The notes under the pieces: model-generated
What the model was told of the DNA's origin: nothing
Seen by the model: the letters and a program-made list of their open reading frames with translations, nothing else
The model's database searches: none
Program-made: the position numbers and the translations under genes
In this document: one piece after another, positions 1 through 7,452 of the stretch
How positions within the stretch are numbered: position 1 is the first letter of the stretch
Layout of the letters: each line of letters starts with the position of its first letter
DNA from: Anaerofilum hominis
GTDB taxonomy: Bacteria > Bacillota > Clostridia > Oscillospirales > Ruminococcaceae
Direction: 5' to 3'
Assembly (NCBI RefSeq): GCF_014287275.1
Contig: NZ_JACONZ010000003.1
Span: 248,001-312,000 of the forward strand
Length of the DNA stretch: 64,000 bases

Positions 1-417
1 GGCGCTTTCTTTGCGGCAAACCGCGCCGCTGGGCCGCTTTTGACCCTGTGCGCCGCCGGCACTGCAGGGCGGTGGGTGGCGGAACGGTTTTGCGCGTCCG
101 CCTTTTCTTCACTGCGGGCGACACTTTCAGATGACAACAGGGCGGCCTCTGCCGGGTGTGCGGCGCGGAGGGTGTCCCGCTTAAAGTTTGAAAAAAGGCG
201 GCGGCCCGGCGCCGAAAAAAGCAAAAACGGAAGCTTCTGCGGCCACGGAACAGGTGCAAAACAGCGGGAAACGGGGAAAAGCGGCGAAGGAGCTGCTCTT
301 TCGGCCCGGTCACGGACCCCTTTGCAGGGCCGGCTTTTTAGTGCTTTAAGGAGGAGAGCCGACCGAAAACAGATCTTTACTTTTTGAGAGCGCAGGGCGC
401 GGAAAGGGTGCGTTTAG
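1..417. other. No convincing gene at the left edge
   Basis: About 420 bases at the left edge of the window. Open frames exist, but their translations are Arg/Ala/Gly-rich and low in complexity, as expected for random frames in GC-rich DNA. I see no ribosome binding site paired with a plausible protein. It is probably intergenic sequence or the tail of a gene cut off by the window edge. Confidence 0.4.
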
Positions 418-930
418 TTGATACGGGCAGCACAGCTGGAAGACATGGAACAGATCCTGCGGGTTTACGACACGGCCCGCAGGTATATGAAAGACAGCGG
501 AAACCCCACCCAGTGGGGAGACGATTACCCGGCGCGGACCCTGCTGGAAAACGATATCCGCAAAGGACAGCTCTATGTGGACGAGGAGGGGGGAGCGGTG
601 CATGGGGTTTTTGCCTTTATTCTGGGCAAGGACCCCACCTACGCTGTTATTGAACAGGGGGCCTGGAAAAACGACGCCCCCTACGGCACCATCCACCGGG
701 TGGCGGGGGACGGCGCGGTGAAAGGTGTGTTTGCGCGCTGCCTTGCATTCTGCCTTTGCCTGAGCGGCGAGATCCGCATCGATACGCATCACGACAACCA
801 CACCATGCAGCACCTGATCGAAAAGAACGGTTTTGCGCGCTGCGGTATCATTCATGTGGAGGACGGCAGCCCGCGCATCGCCTACCAGTATGTGGGGGAT
901 ATCAGGGGAAAAAGCATGGATAATTCTTGA
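418..930 (+). CDS. GNAT-family N-acetyltransferase
   Basis: A 170-residue protein that looks like a GCN5-related N-acetyltransferase, which moves an acetyl group from acetyl-CoA to an amine. The N-terminus (IRAAQLEDMEQILRVYDTAR) is the usual beta1-alpha1 of the fold. The C-terminal part contains DTHHDNHTMQHLIEKNGF, the typical end of the fold where the last helix carries N-x-x-M-x-x-x-x-x-x-x-G-F. The start is a TTG at 418, supported by a GGAAAGGGTG element about 8 bases upstream and by the fit of the first strand. The substrate cannot be predicted. The stop codon overlaps the -35 box of the tRNA-Ser promoter, so gene and promoter are tightly packed. I am confident of the family but not of the role. 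Confidence 0.85.
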   Translation: MIRAAQLEDMEQILRVYDTARRYMKDSGNPTQWGDDYPARTLLENDIRKGQLYVDEEGGAVHGVFAFILGKDPTYAVIEQGAWKNDAPYGTIHRVAGDGAVKGVFARCLAFCLCLSGEIRIDTHHDNHTMQHLIEKNGFARCGIIHVEDGSPRIAYQYVGDIRGKSMDNS

Positions 931-955
931 CCTTTCGCGGCACAATTGATATAAT
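927..955 (+). promoter_or_regulatory. Promoter of tRNA-Ser
   Basis: TTGACC (927-932), a 17-base spacer and TATAAT (950-955) form a near-consensus sigma-A promoter. It starts transcription about 35 bases before the tRNA. It overlaps the stop codon of the acetyltransferase gene. Confidence 0.75.
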
Positions 956-997
956 AAATAAGCGCCTCTGCGGCAGCAGCCGTGGCAGCGCCATGAT

Positions 998-1086
<89 letters not shown>

Positions 1087-1093
1087 AGTGAGT

Positions 1094-1152
1094 GACCATA
1101 GCCTATTCGAACAAATCCATGAGATTTGGCGGGTAGGCTATGGTCCTTTTTT
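1094..1152 (+). terminator. Rho-independent terminator after tRNA-Ser
   Basis: A 12-bp perfect stem GACCATAGCCTA (1094-1105) pairs with TAGGCTATGGTC (1134-1145), with a smaller inner AAATC/GATTT pairing in the loop, followed by CTTTTTT. It lies directly downstream of the tRNA CCA end. Confidence 0.8.
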
Positions 1153-1321
1153 GCCCATGAGCCTTGATATTGCAAGGCTTACGGGCTTTTAATATCTCTT
1201 CTGAAAATGACACATGAAAACGCAAATAGTCCAAATTCGAAGTGCAAATAGTAAAAATTTTGAAATCTGAACCCCTATGTGTCACGGCTCATGAGAGCCT
1301 CATGGGAGGGTCATGACTGGT

Positions 1322-1759
1322 TCATGAGATACCCATGAACTGCTTTTCAATTTGACATGGTGTTAGATTTTTCAACGTCCGATGGGGACGTTGCGTGTTG
1401 TAGAACTTTATGCAGGAGTCAATGCCATGCTTAAAGGCTGCCTCTGACGGGTAATCCCTCCGATACAACTCCTCCTTTTTGAGAGACGCAAAGAACGACT
1501 CCGCGACCGCATTATCATGTGGTCGGCCTGAATGGGAAAATGACTGTACAAATGCACAGTCATGAAGCAATTGCTGAAAGCGATGGGATGTATATTGTGC
1601 GCCTCGATCGCTGTGAAAAATTAGTCCAGCCTCTGGCTCGCGAGTGTCACACGCCATTGTAAGCGTAGCCGTAATAAGCTGGGTGCTGTTCTTCTTGGAA
1701 ACTTTATAGGCAATGATCCGGCGAGAAAACAGATCTTTTTCGTCAACACAAGCCAACAA
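1322..1759 (-). pseudogene. Truncated IS3-family transposase (integrase core, 3' part)
   Basis: The translation is the C-terminal part of an IS3-family OrfB transposase with an rve integrase core. LACVDEKDLFSRRIIAY matches the strand that follows the first catalytic Asp. HSDRGAQYTS carries the second Asp. AVAESFFASLKKEE carries the catalytic Glu, and YNTQRPHRTLKNLTP is the usual C-terminal block. The region with the HTH, the linker and the first catalytic Asp is missing. Family members have about 270-300 residues, and only about 145 remain. The frame is cut at a 13-bp inverted repeat (1758-1803), where AT-rich DNA begins. It is almost certainly inactive. On the 3' side (1150-1320) a short inverted pair TGACACAT / ATGTGTCA (1208-1215, 1277-1284) is visible, but no clear IS terminus. 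Confidence 0.8.
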
Positions 1760-1803
1760 AACAGACCTGTTTTTTATTAAAAGATAAAAGACAGGTCTGT
1801 TTT
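1758..1803. repeat. 13-bp inverted repeat at island junction
   Basis: AAAACAGACCTGT (1758-1770) and ACAGGTCTGTTTT (1791-1803) form a perfect 13-bp inverted repeat with a 20-base AT-rich loop. It sits exactly where the transposase frame breaks and base composition changes from GC-rich to AT-rich. It could be a transcription terminator working in both directions or the scar of an insertion. Confidence 0.6.
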
Positions 1804-1850
1804 CATTTCTTAAAAAGCAAAATAAGTTAGCAGTAGAAAAGGGTATCGAA

Positions 1851-2342
1851 ATGCCGCTATTGTCAGAAGCTGAACAAAAAATTGTAATTTTTATGAGTTT
1901 GTTAACTGGATCAAAATATTTTTATCACGATATGAGTTATACTTGGTATTATAAGGGACGTCAAATCAGAATGGGTGAAATCCCACCATTACCACCGAGT
2001 ATGCAGCAACCGTTACCTGAACAAGGAAAAGATATTTTTGTTGAATTTGCAGCTACAAAACAAGATGACAATATTGTATTAACAACTAATTTACCAGAAC
2101 AATGTGAGGTTTTTGCTTCAGTAAATAATAGTGGCTTCTCTCAAAAACTGTTGGTATCTGAAGGAAAGATGGTAATCATTGGTGCAAGTAATGTTAAAAA
2201 AGTAATCATTGACTCAGGGGTATTCTCTTCTGATTGCATGGTTCAAAAAATCATTGGAGATAAGTGTCGGAATCTTGTCGGAAAATATGTTAAGTACAAT
2301 CCGATATTTGGTAATCAACTTATGTGTACTTTTGAATTTTAG
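1851..2342 (+). CDS. AT-rich orphan protein, function unknown
   Basis: A 163-residue protein that I do not recognise. Its codons are strikingly AT-rich (for example AAA, ATT, TTA, GTA) against a window of strongly GC-rich genes, which suggests recent transfer. There is no signal peptide, no membrane helix and no recognisable catalytic motif. A proline-rich stretch (EIPPLPPSMQQPLPEQ, about residues 43-58) precedes a beta-strand-rich second half. The reading frame is open upstream to about 1788, so it could be the 3' part of a longer gene cut at the 1758-1803 inverted repeat. The ATG at 1851 has only a weak upstream AAAAGGG. It is followed by a strong terminator. It is likely expressed or recently expressed cargo of the small island. 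Confidence 0.55.
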   Translation: MPLLSEAEQKIVIFMSLLTGSKYFYHDMSYTWYYKGRQIRMGEIPPLPPSMQQPLPEQGKDIFVEFAATKQDDNIVLTTNLPEQCEVFASVNNSGFSQKLLVSEGKMVIIGASNVKKVIIDSGVFSSDCMVQKIIGDKCRNLVGKYVKYNPIFGNQLMCTFEF

Positions 2343-2410
2343 AGGCATAATTCTTTTATTCTTTACACTTTACAGAAATATCGTTTTTGCCCAGTAGTAG
2401 CAGAACAGAA

Positions 2411-2450
2411 AAGCCTGTGATCTCAAGGGATCACAGGCTTTTTCTCTTTT
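2411..2450. terminator. Terminator, probably bidirectional
   Basis: AAGCCTGTGATC (2411-2422) pairs perfectly with GATCACAGGCTT (2429-2440) across a 6-base loop. It is followed by TTTCTCTTTT on the plus strand and flanked by A-rich sequence that gives a T-run on the minus strand. It closes the AT-rich gene and can also stop transcripts from the sortase gene. Confidence 0.8.
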
Positions 2451-2709
2451 GCGTGAACCCGGTGCGTCCGCCCACTTCGGCTGCAGCTCTAGCGGCTCTT
2501 TTTAAATCAGGATGACCGGTCGGCGCGTCCGGCTTACCCGGAGCGGACGCCCTGTCCTGAATCGGCAGAGGTCCGATCGCCCCGCAAATAAGTTTTATCC
2601 ACAGGTGCTTGGCTGCCCCTTTGAAATTCAGGCGGCGGGAGCCGCCCGGGCAAGGGCCGCACAGCAGAACGGCAGAAAGGCTGGAAAAGAACTGACCGCT
2701 TTGCTGTTT

Positions 2710-3498
2710 TTATTGGCTCGCCCCGCCGCCGATCTTTTTCGCCACAACGACAAACCGCCCGTTTTCGGCGTGATAGCTGCAGGTGGAAAGGGTGAGAAGC
2801 TGATCGCCGTGCTCTGCCTCCACGCCCGTATCGTAGAGCGCGGAGCTCTTCACCTGCCGGAGATAATCCTCAAAAACAGCTTTCTCCCGCAGATCAGTAT
2901 AGTTGTAATAGCGGAAGGCCCCCTCCGCGTCCGCGGGGCAGACCTCTGAATAGAAAGCCGCCAAAACGGTATACTCGCCCTTTTCGTACAGGGTATCAAA
3001 GCGGATCACCGGATGTTCCTGCCAGAATTTTTTGTCAGCATAGGAGAGCAGCCCGGCAAACATGGTGCCGTTGTTCATATGGTGGCCGTAGAGGATATAA
3101 TTCCCGCAGCCGGCAGAGCATCTTGCATCCAGGAATGGGGTGCCGCTGAGGGCGCTGCTGCCGTCAAAAGCCCTGCGCAGGTAATGCTCCGGGTCATCCG
3201 GCGTATACATGACGGGGTAGTTCAGTTCGGTACCCTCCAGGGCGATCCAGCCGAACAGGTCGGGGTTCTGCCCATACAGGGACGCATATTCCAGGAGGAT
3301 ACCGTCGTCTGTGGTCAAAGGGGCCGATGTGTTCTGGTCCGAGGCTTGTGAGGAGTTTTGCAAGATCTGCTGTGCGATCTCCTGAAAGGCTTTTTCTTCC
3401 TGCCATCCAGTCAGAAAATGGGAGAGCAGCATAGAGCCGGAGATGCAGAACAGAATGAGAAAAAGTATTGTGAGGATCCAGACTTGCTTTTGTTTCAT
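2710..3498 (-). CDS. srtB: Class B sortase
   Basis: A membrane-anchored cysteine transpeptidase that cleaves a C-terminal sorting signal and attaches the protein to the cell wall. The 262-residue length is typical of SrtB. There is one N-terminal membrane segment (about residues 8-30). The catalytic histidine region YILYGHHMNNG is at about 134-144, the catalytic cysteine in LLTLSTC is at about 240, and the arginine in ENGRFVVV is at about 248. The class B assignment rests on the HHMNNGTMF block and the STCSYH context. The gene lies immediately downstream of, and on the same strand as, a surface protein ending in NPQTG, close to the NPQTN-like signals known for SrtB enzymes, so that protein is its probable substrate. 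A weak terminator-like hairpin lies between the two genes, so the sortase may be expressed by read-through. Confidence 0.92.
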   Translation of the reverse strand: MKQKQVWILTILFLILFCISGSMLLSHFLTGWQEEKAFQEIAQQILQNSSQASDQNTSAPLTTDDGILLEYASLYGQNPDLFGWIALEGTELNYPVMYTPDDPEHYLRRAFDGSSALSGTPFLDARCSAGCGNYILYGHHMNNGTMFAGLLSYADKKFWQEHPVIRFDTLYEKGEYTVLAAFYSEVCPADAEGAFRYYNYTDLREKAVFEDYLRQVKSSALYDTGVEAEHGDQLLTLSTCSYHAENGRFVVVAKKIGGGASQ

Positions 3499-3611
3499 GG
3501 TGATCCTATCCTATCTGCCGGGAGTATTCAGCAATGCTTTGCCCGGGAGGCGTATTCTTCTTCAGTTACGGGCGACTTGCCCTGCCGGGGCAGGCGGCGC
3601 TGTTTTTAAGT

Positions 3612-3657
3612 CCAAAACACAAACACGGCGCAGAGAGATGACCTCCGCGCCGTGTTT
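3612..3657 (-). terminator. Hairpin between surface protein and sortase genes
   Basis: On the minus strand an 11-bp stem (plus-strand arms AAACACGGCGC at 3621-3631 and GCGCCGTGTTT at 3647-3657) is followed by TGTGTTTTGG. The tail is only moderately T-rich, so it may act as a partial terminator that lowers sortase expression relative to the surface protein. Confidence 0.55.
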
Positions 3658-3664
3658 CATCAGA

Positions 3665-5791
3665 TCATTTTGCCTGCTTGCCGTGACAGTTCCGCTTTTT
3701 AGAAATTGCAAAAGTGGTGCCAAGGCCGATGACGGAAACGAGCAGCAGAGAAACATAGACCCCTAAGTGATTGGTGTCGCCCGTCTGAGGATTGGTTTTA
3801 TCCGGCCGGGAGGGCGGGGATGCAGGCGTGGTCGTCGTGCTGCCGGTAGCGGGGATCTCCACGGTCGCTCTTTTATAGTGGCAGACGGAGCATTCCTCGT
3901 ACTTGCTGCCTTTTTCAGAAGCGGTGGCCTCCTTATCGATGACCCAATGGAAAGTATGGACAACAACGGCATCTTTCCCATGGCAGACCGTGCATTCGTG
4001 CCAATGGCCGTTTGCATCGTAGTTCCAGTCGGTGCCATAGGAGTGGCCGGTGGCAGCAATTGCGACAGGCTTTTCGATTTCAGTTGTCCCATTTTCGTCC
4101 GAGAAGAGTTTATTGCAAACGCTGCAAGTCCAATAAGCCTCATGACCGGCTTGTGTGCAGGCGGCAGGCTTTTTCTCGGTTTTTGTCAAGCTGTGGGCAA
4201 GCAGATCGCCGTATTCTTTGCCGCAGACGGCGCAAACCGCTTTTTGGGTGCAGGTAGCCGTGCCGCGGGTATGAGTCGCGCAGTTCACGGTCCCGTTGTT
4301 GGTGACTTTCCCTTCACCATCGACGGTCCCCTGGTTTGTCAAGGTAACGCCTGCCGGGACGGTGAGGCTTGCGCCGGAGGGAATCGTTAAAGTCGTCCCG
4401 GCAGGAATGGTGACATCCCCGGGAATAACGGCATCGCCGACCACTGTCCCTTTTGTCCCGTTGATCAAAACGCTGTTTGCGATGCTGCCCTCAAAGGTTT
4501 CCGAGCCGGAAGTGCTGATCCAGGAGCCATTAGAAGAGGCGGCGCCATTTGCCTTGATCCCGTTTGCACCCTCTACACCTTTGGCTTCCACAATGCTGTC
4601 GGCAATGCTCACATTTTGGGGAGAGTAGATCGCCACATCATTGCTGGACTCAGCAGCTACCGTACTGCCGGTCATGGTAACGCCGCCATTGCCTCGAATT
4701 GCCGGCCAATACCCGCTGGCCTCCACATCCGAACCGTCTGTAATGGAAACAGAGCCGGGGGTAAAGATCCCCGCGTCACCGCCGGATACTGTTGTCACTT
4801 GGCTGCCGGAAATGCTCACGCTGTTCTCTGCAAAGATAGAGGGATAGCTTGCGCTATTTTCCGCCTTAGCAGTCACGGCGGCGTCATTTGAAATGTTGAT
4901 AGCGTCCCATGCACAAATAGCATTTGCGCCTTTACCCGTTGAGACCGCCGTGACGGTCCCGCCTGAAATAGAGACATTATTTCCGCCAATTGCATAAATG
5001 CCAAAATCGTCCGTGCCGGGGAACTCGCTTTTAGCCTCCACGGTGCTGTCGGTGATCGTGACATTTCCATTTGTTGAGATCCCGGCGGCGTTGGCGCTGG
5101 CTGCAGTTACAGTGGAATTTTCGATTTTGATCTCGCCGCTTGATGCGGCCAGGGCCGCGTCGTATTCGCTGTTTTGGGCAAACGCTTTCACGATACTGCC
5201 GCCTGTGACGGTTACGCCGTTGGTTCCGGAGATCCCCGACTTGTTCGTCGATGTCGCCTCTACTGTTGCGCCATTCTGTATCGTTACGATACCTTGCGAA
5301 CTGAGAATTGCCGCGCTGCTGTTCCCTGTAGTATTTGCGGAGACCTTAGTTCCATCTACCGTAAGACCTTTTAAACCCGCAACCGCATAGGACACGCCAT
5401 CAGCGGTCAAAGAGCCTTCCCCTGTGATGGTCAGGGTACCGGTCACAAAGATACACTGATCCGCACGCATTGTGTTTGTACCGATCAGGTTTATGATCAG
5501 ATCCTTATTATTTGGCGCATAGATAATGGAATTCCCCGATCCGTCATATGACAAATTGGCGTTGTTCAGGGTAAGGGTATTGGCAGTAGCATCATAAGAA
5601 ACACTGCCGCCGTCCTCCAGAATATCCGCCGCGTTGCTGTCGCTTACCCATGTGTTTTTCGTGTTGCCTGTGGCTCCGGTATTGATCTGGACCCCATATT
5701 CTGCCGCAAACACTGTCATCCCACACAGGGAGAAAACCATAGTCAGCATCAGAAGAACGGATATTAGCCTGCCCGGCTTTGCCTGTTTCAT
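3665..5791 (-). CDS. Wall-anchored beta-helix surface protein with NPQTG sorting signal
   Basis: A 708-residue secreted protein. A signal peptide covers about residues 1-29 (hydrophobic stretch ending VFAA). Residues of about 30-490 consist of many short beta-strand repeats of the type VSITDGSDVEASG, the look of a right-handed parallel beta-helix found in adhesins and polysaccharide-binding proteins. A Cys-rich part (about 500-645) follows with repeated C-x-x-C units (AVCAVCGKEYG, WTCSVCNKLFS, HECTVCHGKD, EECSVCHYKR). After a Pro/Thr-rich linker comes NPQTG (about 667-671), a hydrophobic helix and a basic tail (KKRNCHGKQAK), which is a complete cell-wall sorting signal. The start ATG overlaps the stop of the upstream small gene (ATGA), so the genes are translationally coupled. 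The gene belongs to the operon facing the invertible segment at 7094-7476, so I infer phase-variable display. The ligand is unknown. Confidence 0.88.
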   Translation of the reverse strand: MKQAKPGRLISVLLMLTMVFSLCGMTVFAAEYGVQINTGATGNTKNTWVSDSNAADILEDGGSVSYDATANTLTLNNANLSYDGSGNSIIYAPNNKDLIINLIGTNTMRADQCIFVTGTLTITGEGSLTADGVSYAVAGLKGLTVDGTKVSANTTGNSSAAILSSQGIVTIQNGATVEATSTNKSGISGTNGVTVTGGSIVKAFAQNSEYDAALAASSGEIKIENSTVTAASANAAGISTNGNVTITDSTVEAKSEFPGTDDFGIYAIGGNNVSISGGTVTAVSTGKGANAICAWDAINISNDAAVTAKAENSASYPSIFAENSVSISGSQVTTVSGGDAGIFTPGSVSITDGSDVEASGYWPAIRGNGGVTMTGSTVAAESSNDVAIYSPQNVSIADSIVEAKGVEGANGIKANGAASSNGSWISTSGSETFEGSIANSVLINGTKGTVVGDAVIPGDVTIPAGTTLTIPSGASLTVPAGVTLTNQGTVDGEGKVTNNGTVNCATHTRGTATCTQKAVCAVCGKEYGDLLAHSLTKTEKKPAACTQAGHEAYWTCSVCNKLFSDENGTTEIEKPVAIAATGHSYGTDWNYDANGHWHECTVCHGKDAVVVHTFHWVIDKEATASEKGSKYEECSVCHYKRATVEIPATGSTTTTPASPPSRPDKTNPQTGDTNHLGVYVSLLLVSVIGLGTTFAISKKRNCHGKQAK

Positions 5792-6075
5792 GTTTCTCTC
5801 TTCCTTTCGTTGCTTTCTGCACCTTTTTTCGGCGCGAATGCGATCAAAAACTGTTTCGCCTGCTCCTGCGTTTCAAAGGAACAGCTCTGTCCGATAAGAT
5901 AGGCCGCCGCATCCTCCCATTCCCGCAGACTGAAAGCCGCCGCGTCGATCTCCTGCAGATAATGAGGAAGCAAAGCCGAGCTGCCAGCACCCGCCAGGTC
6001 GGACAGGTAGGTGCAGCCGGATTTTGCCGCCAGAATATCCAGCAGACCTAAAGAACTTCTGTTTAAAATGCCCAT
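5788..6075 (-). CDS. Small protein of the surface operon, unknown function
   Basis: A 95-residue protein beginning MGILNRSSLGLLDILAAKSG. The start at 6075 is chosen because of the strong upstream GAGAGGAGCAGG, and the frame further upstream is non-coding in character. There is no signal peptide or membrane helix. It appears helical, with a conserved-looking middle (SLREWEDAAAYLIGQS). Its stop overlaps the start of the surface protein by four bases. I do not recognise the family. The position suggests an accessory or regulatory role for the surface protein, but this is only context. Confidence 0.65.
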   Translation of the reverse strand: MGILNRSSLGLLDILAAKSGCTYLSDLAGAGSSALLPHYLQEIDAAAFSLREWEDAAAYLIGQSCSFETQEQAKQFLIAFAPKKGAESNERKRET

Positions 6076-6113
6076 GACCTGCTCCTCTCTGTCTTCAAAT
6101 CCAACACAAGAGA

Positions 6114-6671
6114 CTAAGGTTTTTCTGCGCAGTTTTGCTGCTGTTCTGGGGCCTTTGGTCCTTGCAGAGCTGAATCGATCAGCAGCATCAACTCCAAAAC
6201 GCTCCGAAAATACTGCTTTTGCTGGCCCTGCTTCCAGTAGATCTCCCCCTGCCAGCTGCTGTGCTGGCGGTAGAGCACCCGGATGTAGAACACCTCCAAG
6301 GCCCTGTCTGCGTGGCAAAACAGCTGCGGCTCCCAACAAGGGGAGAGGGGCTTGGGCTTTTCTTCATTCAGCCACGCCAGATATTCCTGCTTTTCCTGCG
6401 CTCTCGTCTTTTTCTGAGGGAAGAAGCTGCGCCTTTGAGTATCGGGCTGCGGGCAATCCAATTCATCCAGTATGCGCTCCATCCACAAAAGCGCGCCGCT
6501 CACGGAGGAAAATTGCCCCGGCTCCTTAAAAAACAGATGGCGGACAGACCATCTTTCCGGGGCGTTTCTCTCGCCAAAGGTCAGCATGAAAAGCCGGGCG
6601 TTGGGCGGCAGGGTCACGCTGGAATAAACAGGTCGATCTTTTTGGGGAATTTCATATCTGCGTTTTATCAT
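6114..6671 (-). CDS. Hypothetical cytoplasmic protein of the surface operon
   Basis: A 185-residue protein with no signal peptide or membrane segment, rich in Trp, Phe and Gln (for example RHLFFKEPGQFSS and SSWQGEIYWKQGQQ). The ATG at 6671 has a GGAGGATGAGGGTGG element just upstream. Its start overlaps a TGA that ends an upstream open frame (see the small ORF at 6781-6963). I know no family for it. It sits 38 bases upstream of the 95-residue gene on the same strand and so is part of the same transcription unit. Confidence 0.65.
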   Translation of the reverse strand: MIKRRYEIPQKDRPVYSSVTLPPNARLFMLTFGERNAPERWSVRHLFFKEPGQFSSVSGALLWMERILDELDCPQPDTQRRSFFPQKKTRAQEKQEYLAWLNEEKPKPLSPCWEPQLFCHADRALEVFYIRVLYRQHSSWQGEIYWKQGQQKQYFRSVLELMLLIDSALQGPKAPEQQQNCAEKP

Positions 6672-6780
6672 GAGCCACCCTCATCCTCCACTTCCTGTTG
6701 TTGCCCTCCCGGAATACCACCTTGTAAAGGTCGCTTTGGGCGCCGGGGGGAGTTCTCCACCAAAGGAGATGTCTTCAGCT

Positions 6781-6963
6781 TTATCTTGAATAGGCCAAAG
6801 CCTTTGCCGAGATCAACGATATTCCTGTTTGCAATTTGTCTACCAGCCGCTCCATAAGGACGGATGCGGCCCGGCAGACAGTTTGCTGATCGCAGCCCGT
6901 AGTTTCCCCACGCGTCTGCAGCAGTTCCTCCAGCTCTAAATACACCATCTCCTTTTTTGGCAA
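6781..6963 (-). CDS. Possible first small gene of the surface operon
   Basis: A 60-residue frame (TTG start) with a helical, protein-like composition (LELEELLQTRGETTGCDQQT and onward), lying between the invertible segment and the 185-residue gene. The only strong Shine-Dalgarno-like AAAAAAGGAG directly touches an internal ATG, which is too close for normal use, so the start is unclear. A second, overlapping frame on the same strand remains open past 6781 (NIVDLGKGFGLFKIKLKTSP) and ends in a TGA that overlaps the ATG of the next gene. Either a frameshift has split one gene or only one of the two frames is real. Confidence 0.35.
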   Translation of the reverse strand: MPKKEMVYLELEELLQTRGETTGCDQQTVCRAASVLMERLVDKLQTGISLISAKALAYSR

Positions 6964-7093
6964 AATAAAGAAACAGCCGGCGTATTGGCCGGTTTTAAGT
7001 TTTCACTGTACCCCGGCTGCAGTCGGGCCTGTGTGCTGAAAGCCCTTGGCTTTGGCACAGTCGGCTTGCGCCGGCCGTGCTTCTGCTTACGTC

Positions 7094-7117
7094 ACCACAG
7101 AATAATCCTTCTGTGGT
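7094..7117. repeat. Left inverted recombination site
   Basis: Arms ACCACAGAA and TTCTGTGGT (9 bp, perfect inverted repeat) surround the asymmetric 6-base spacer TAATCC. This arm-spacer-arm layout is typical of a tyrosine recombinase core site, with the spacer setting orientation. Confidence 0.8.
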
Positions 7118-7156
7118 AAACGCTGCGGCGAAAGGGGAAAAATTTGGCCGGCAAAG

Positions 7157-7196
7157 CAAAGGGGAAGCCCTGCTGTTTTTGCAGAGCCTCCCCTTT
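7157..7196. terminator. Hairpin inside invertible segment
   Basis: AAAGGGGA (7158-7165) pairs with TCCCCTTT (7189-7196), and an inner CTGC/GCAG adds to the stem. It is terminator-like in shape and may insulate the segment from outside transcription. Confidence 0.5.
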
Positions 7197-7208
7197 GGGG
7201 CAGAATAA

Positions 7209-7244
7209 AAAAACCTGTAACACGGAAAAGGTTTCAGGCTTTTT
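7209..7244. terminator. Terminator inside invertible segment, behind the promoter
   Basis: CCTGTAAC (7214-7221) and GTTTCAGG (7231-7238) pair with one mismatch. The hairpin is flanked by an A-run on the left and a T-run on the right, giving a bidirectional terminator. It sits behind the internal promoter and would block read-through from behind in either orientation. Confidence 0.6.
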
Positions 7245-7302
7245 TGTTGTGCGCAAATTTTAGTTTTTCTTCCAACTCCGTCTGTTTTTGCGGCCGCTTC
7301 TC

Positions 7303-7331
7303 TTGAAAAGAGAGAAAAATCGTGCTATGTT
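7303..7331 (+). promoter_or_regulatory. Promoter inside invertible segment (now facing right)
   Basis: TTGAAA (7303-7308), a 17-base spacer and TATGTT (7326-7331) with an extended TGC before the -10 form a good sigma-A promoter. In this assembly it faces the 3' end of the recombinase gene. After inversion it would face the surface-protein operon. Confidence 0.7.
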
Positions 7332-7376
7332 ATATGTAATCACATTAAGTCTGAAAGTGTAAGCAGGGGCAAGCGT

Positions 7377-7400
7377 ACCACAGAAGGATTATTTCATGGT
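7377..7400. repeat. Third, degenerate recombination site
   Basis: Left arm ACCACAGAA and spacer GGATTA are identical to the right site. The second arm is TTTCATGGT, with three differences from TTCTGTGGT. Same orientation as the 7453-7476 site. It could be an alternative crossover point (inversion with the left site, or excision of 76 bp with the right site) or a decayed copy. Confidence 0.6.
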
Positions 7401-7452
7401 GTGATTTTCTCCATTAGATGCGTTTTGCGGCGATGGTGAAAGAAACAGGCAA

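Noticed and set aside
1103..1285. Small 60-codon minus-strand frame between the tRNA and the transposase
   Set aside because: It overlaps the tRNA terminator, has no ribosome binding site, and gives no recognisable protein. It is more likely remnant IS flank.
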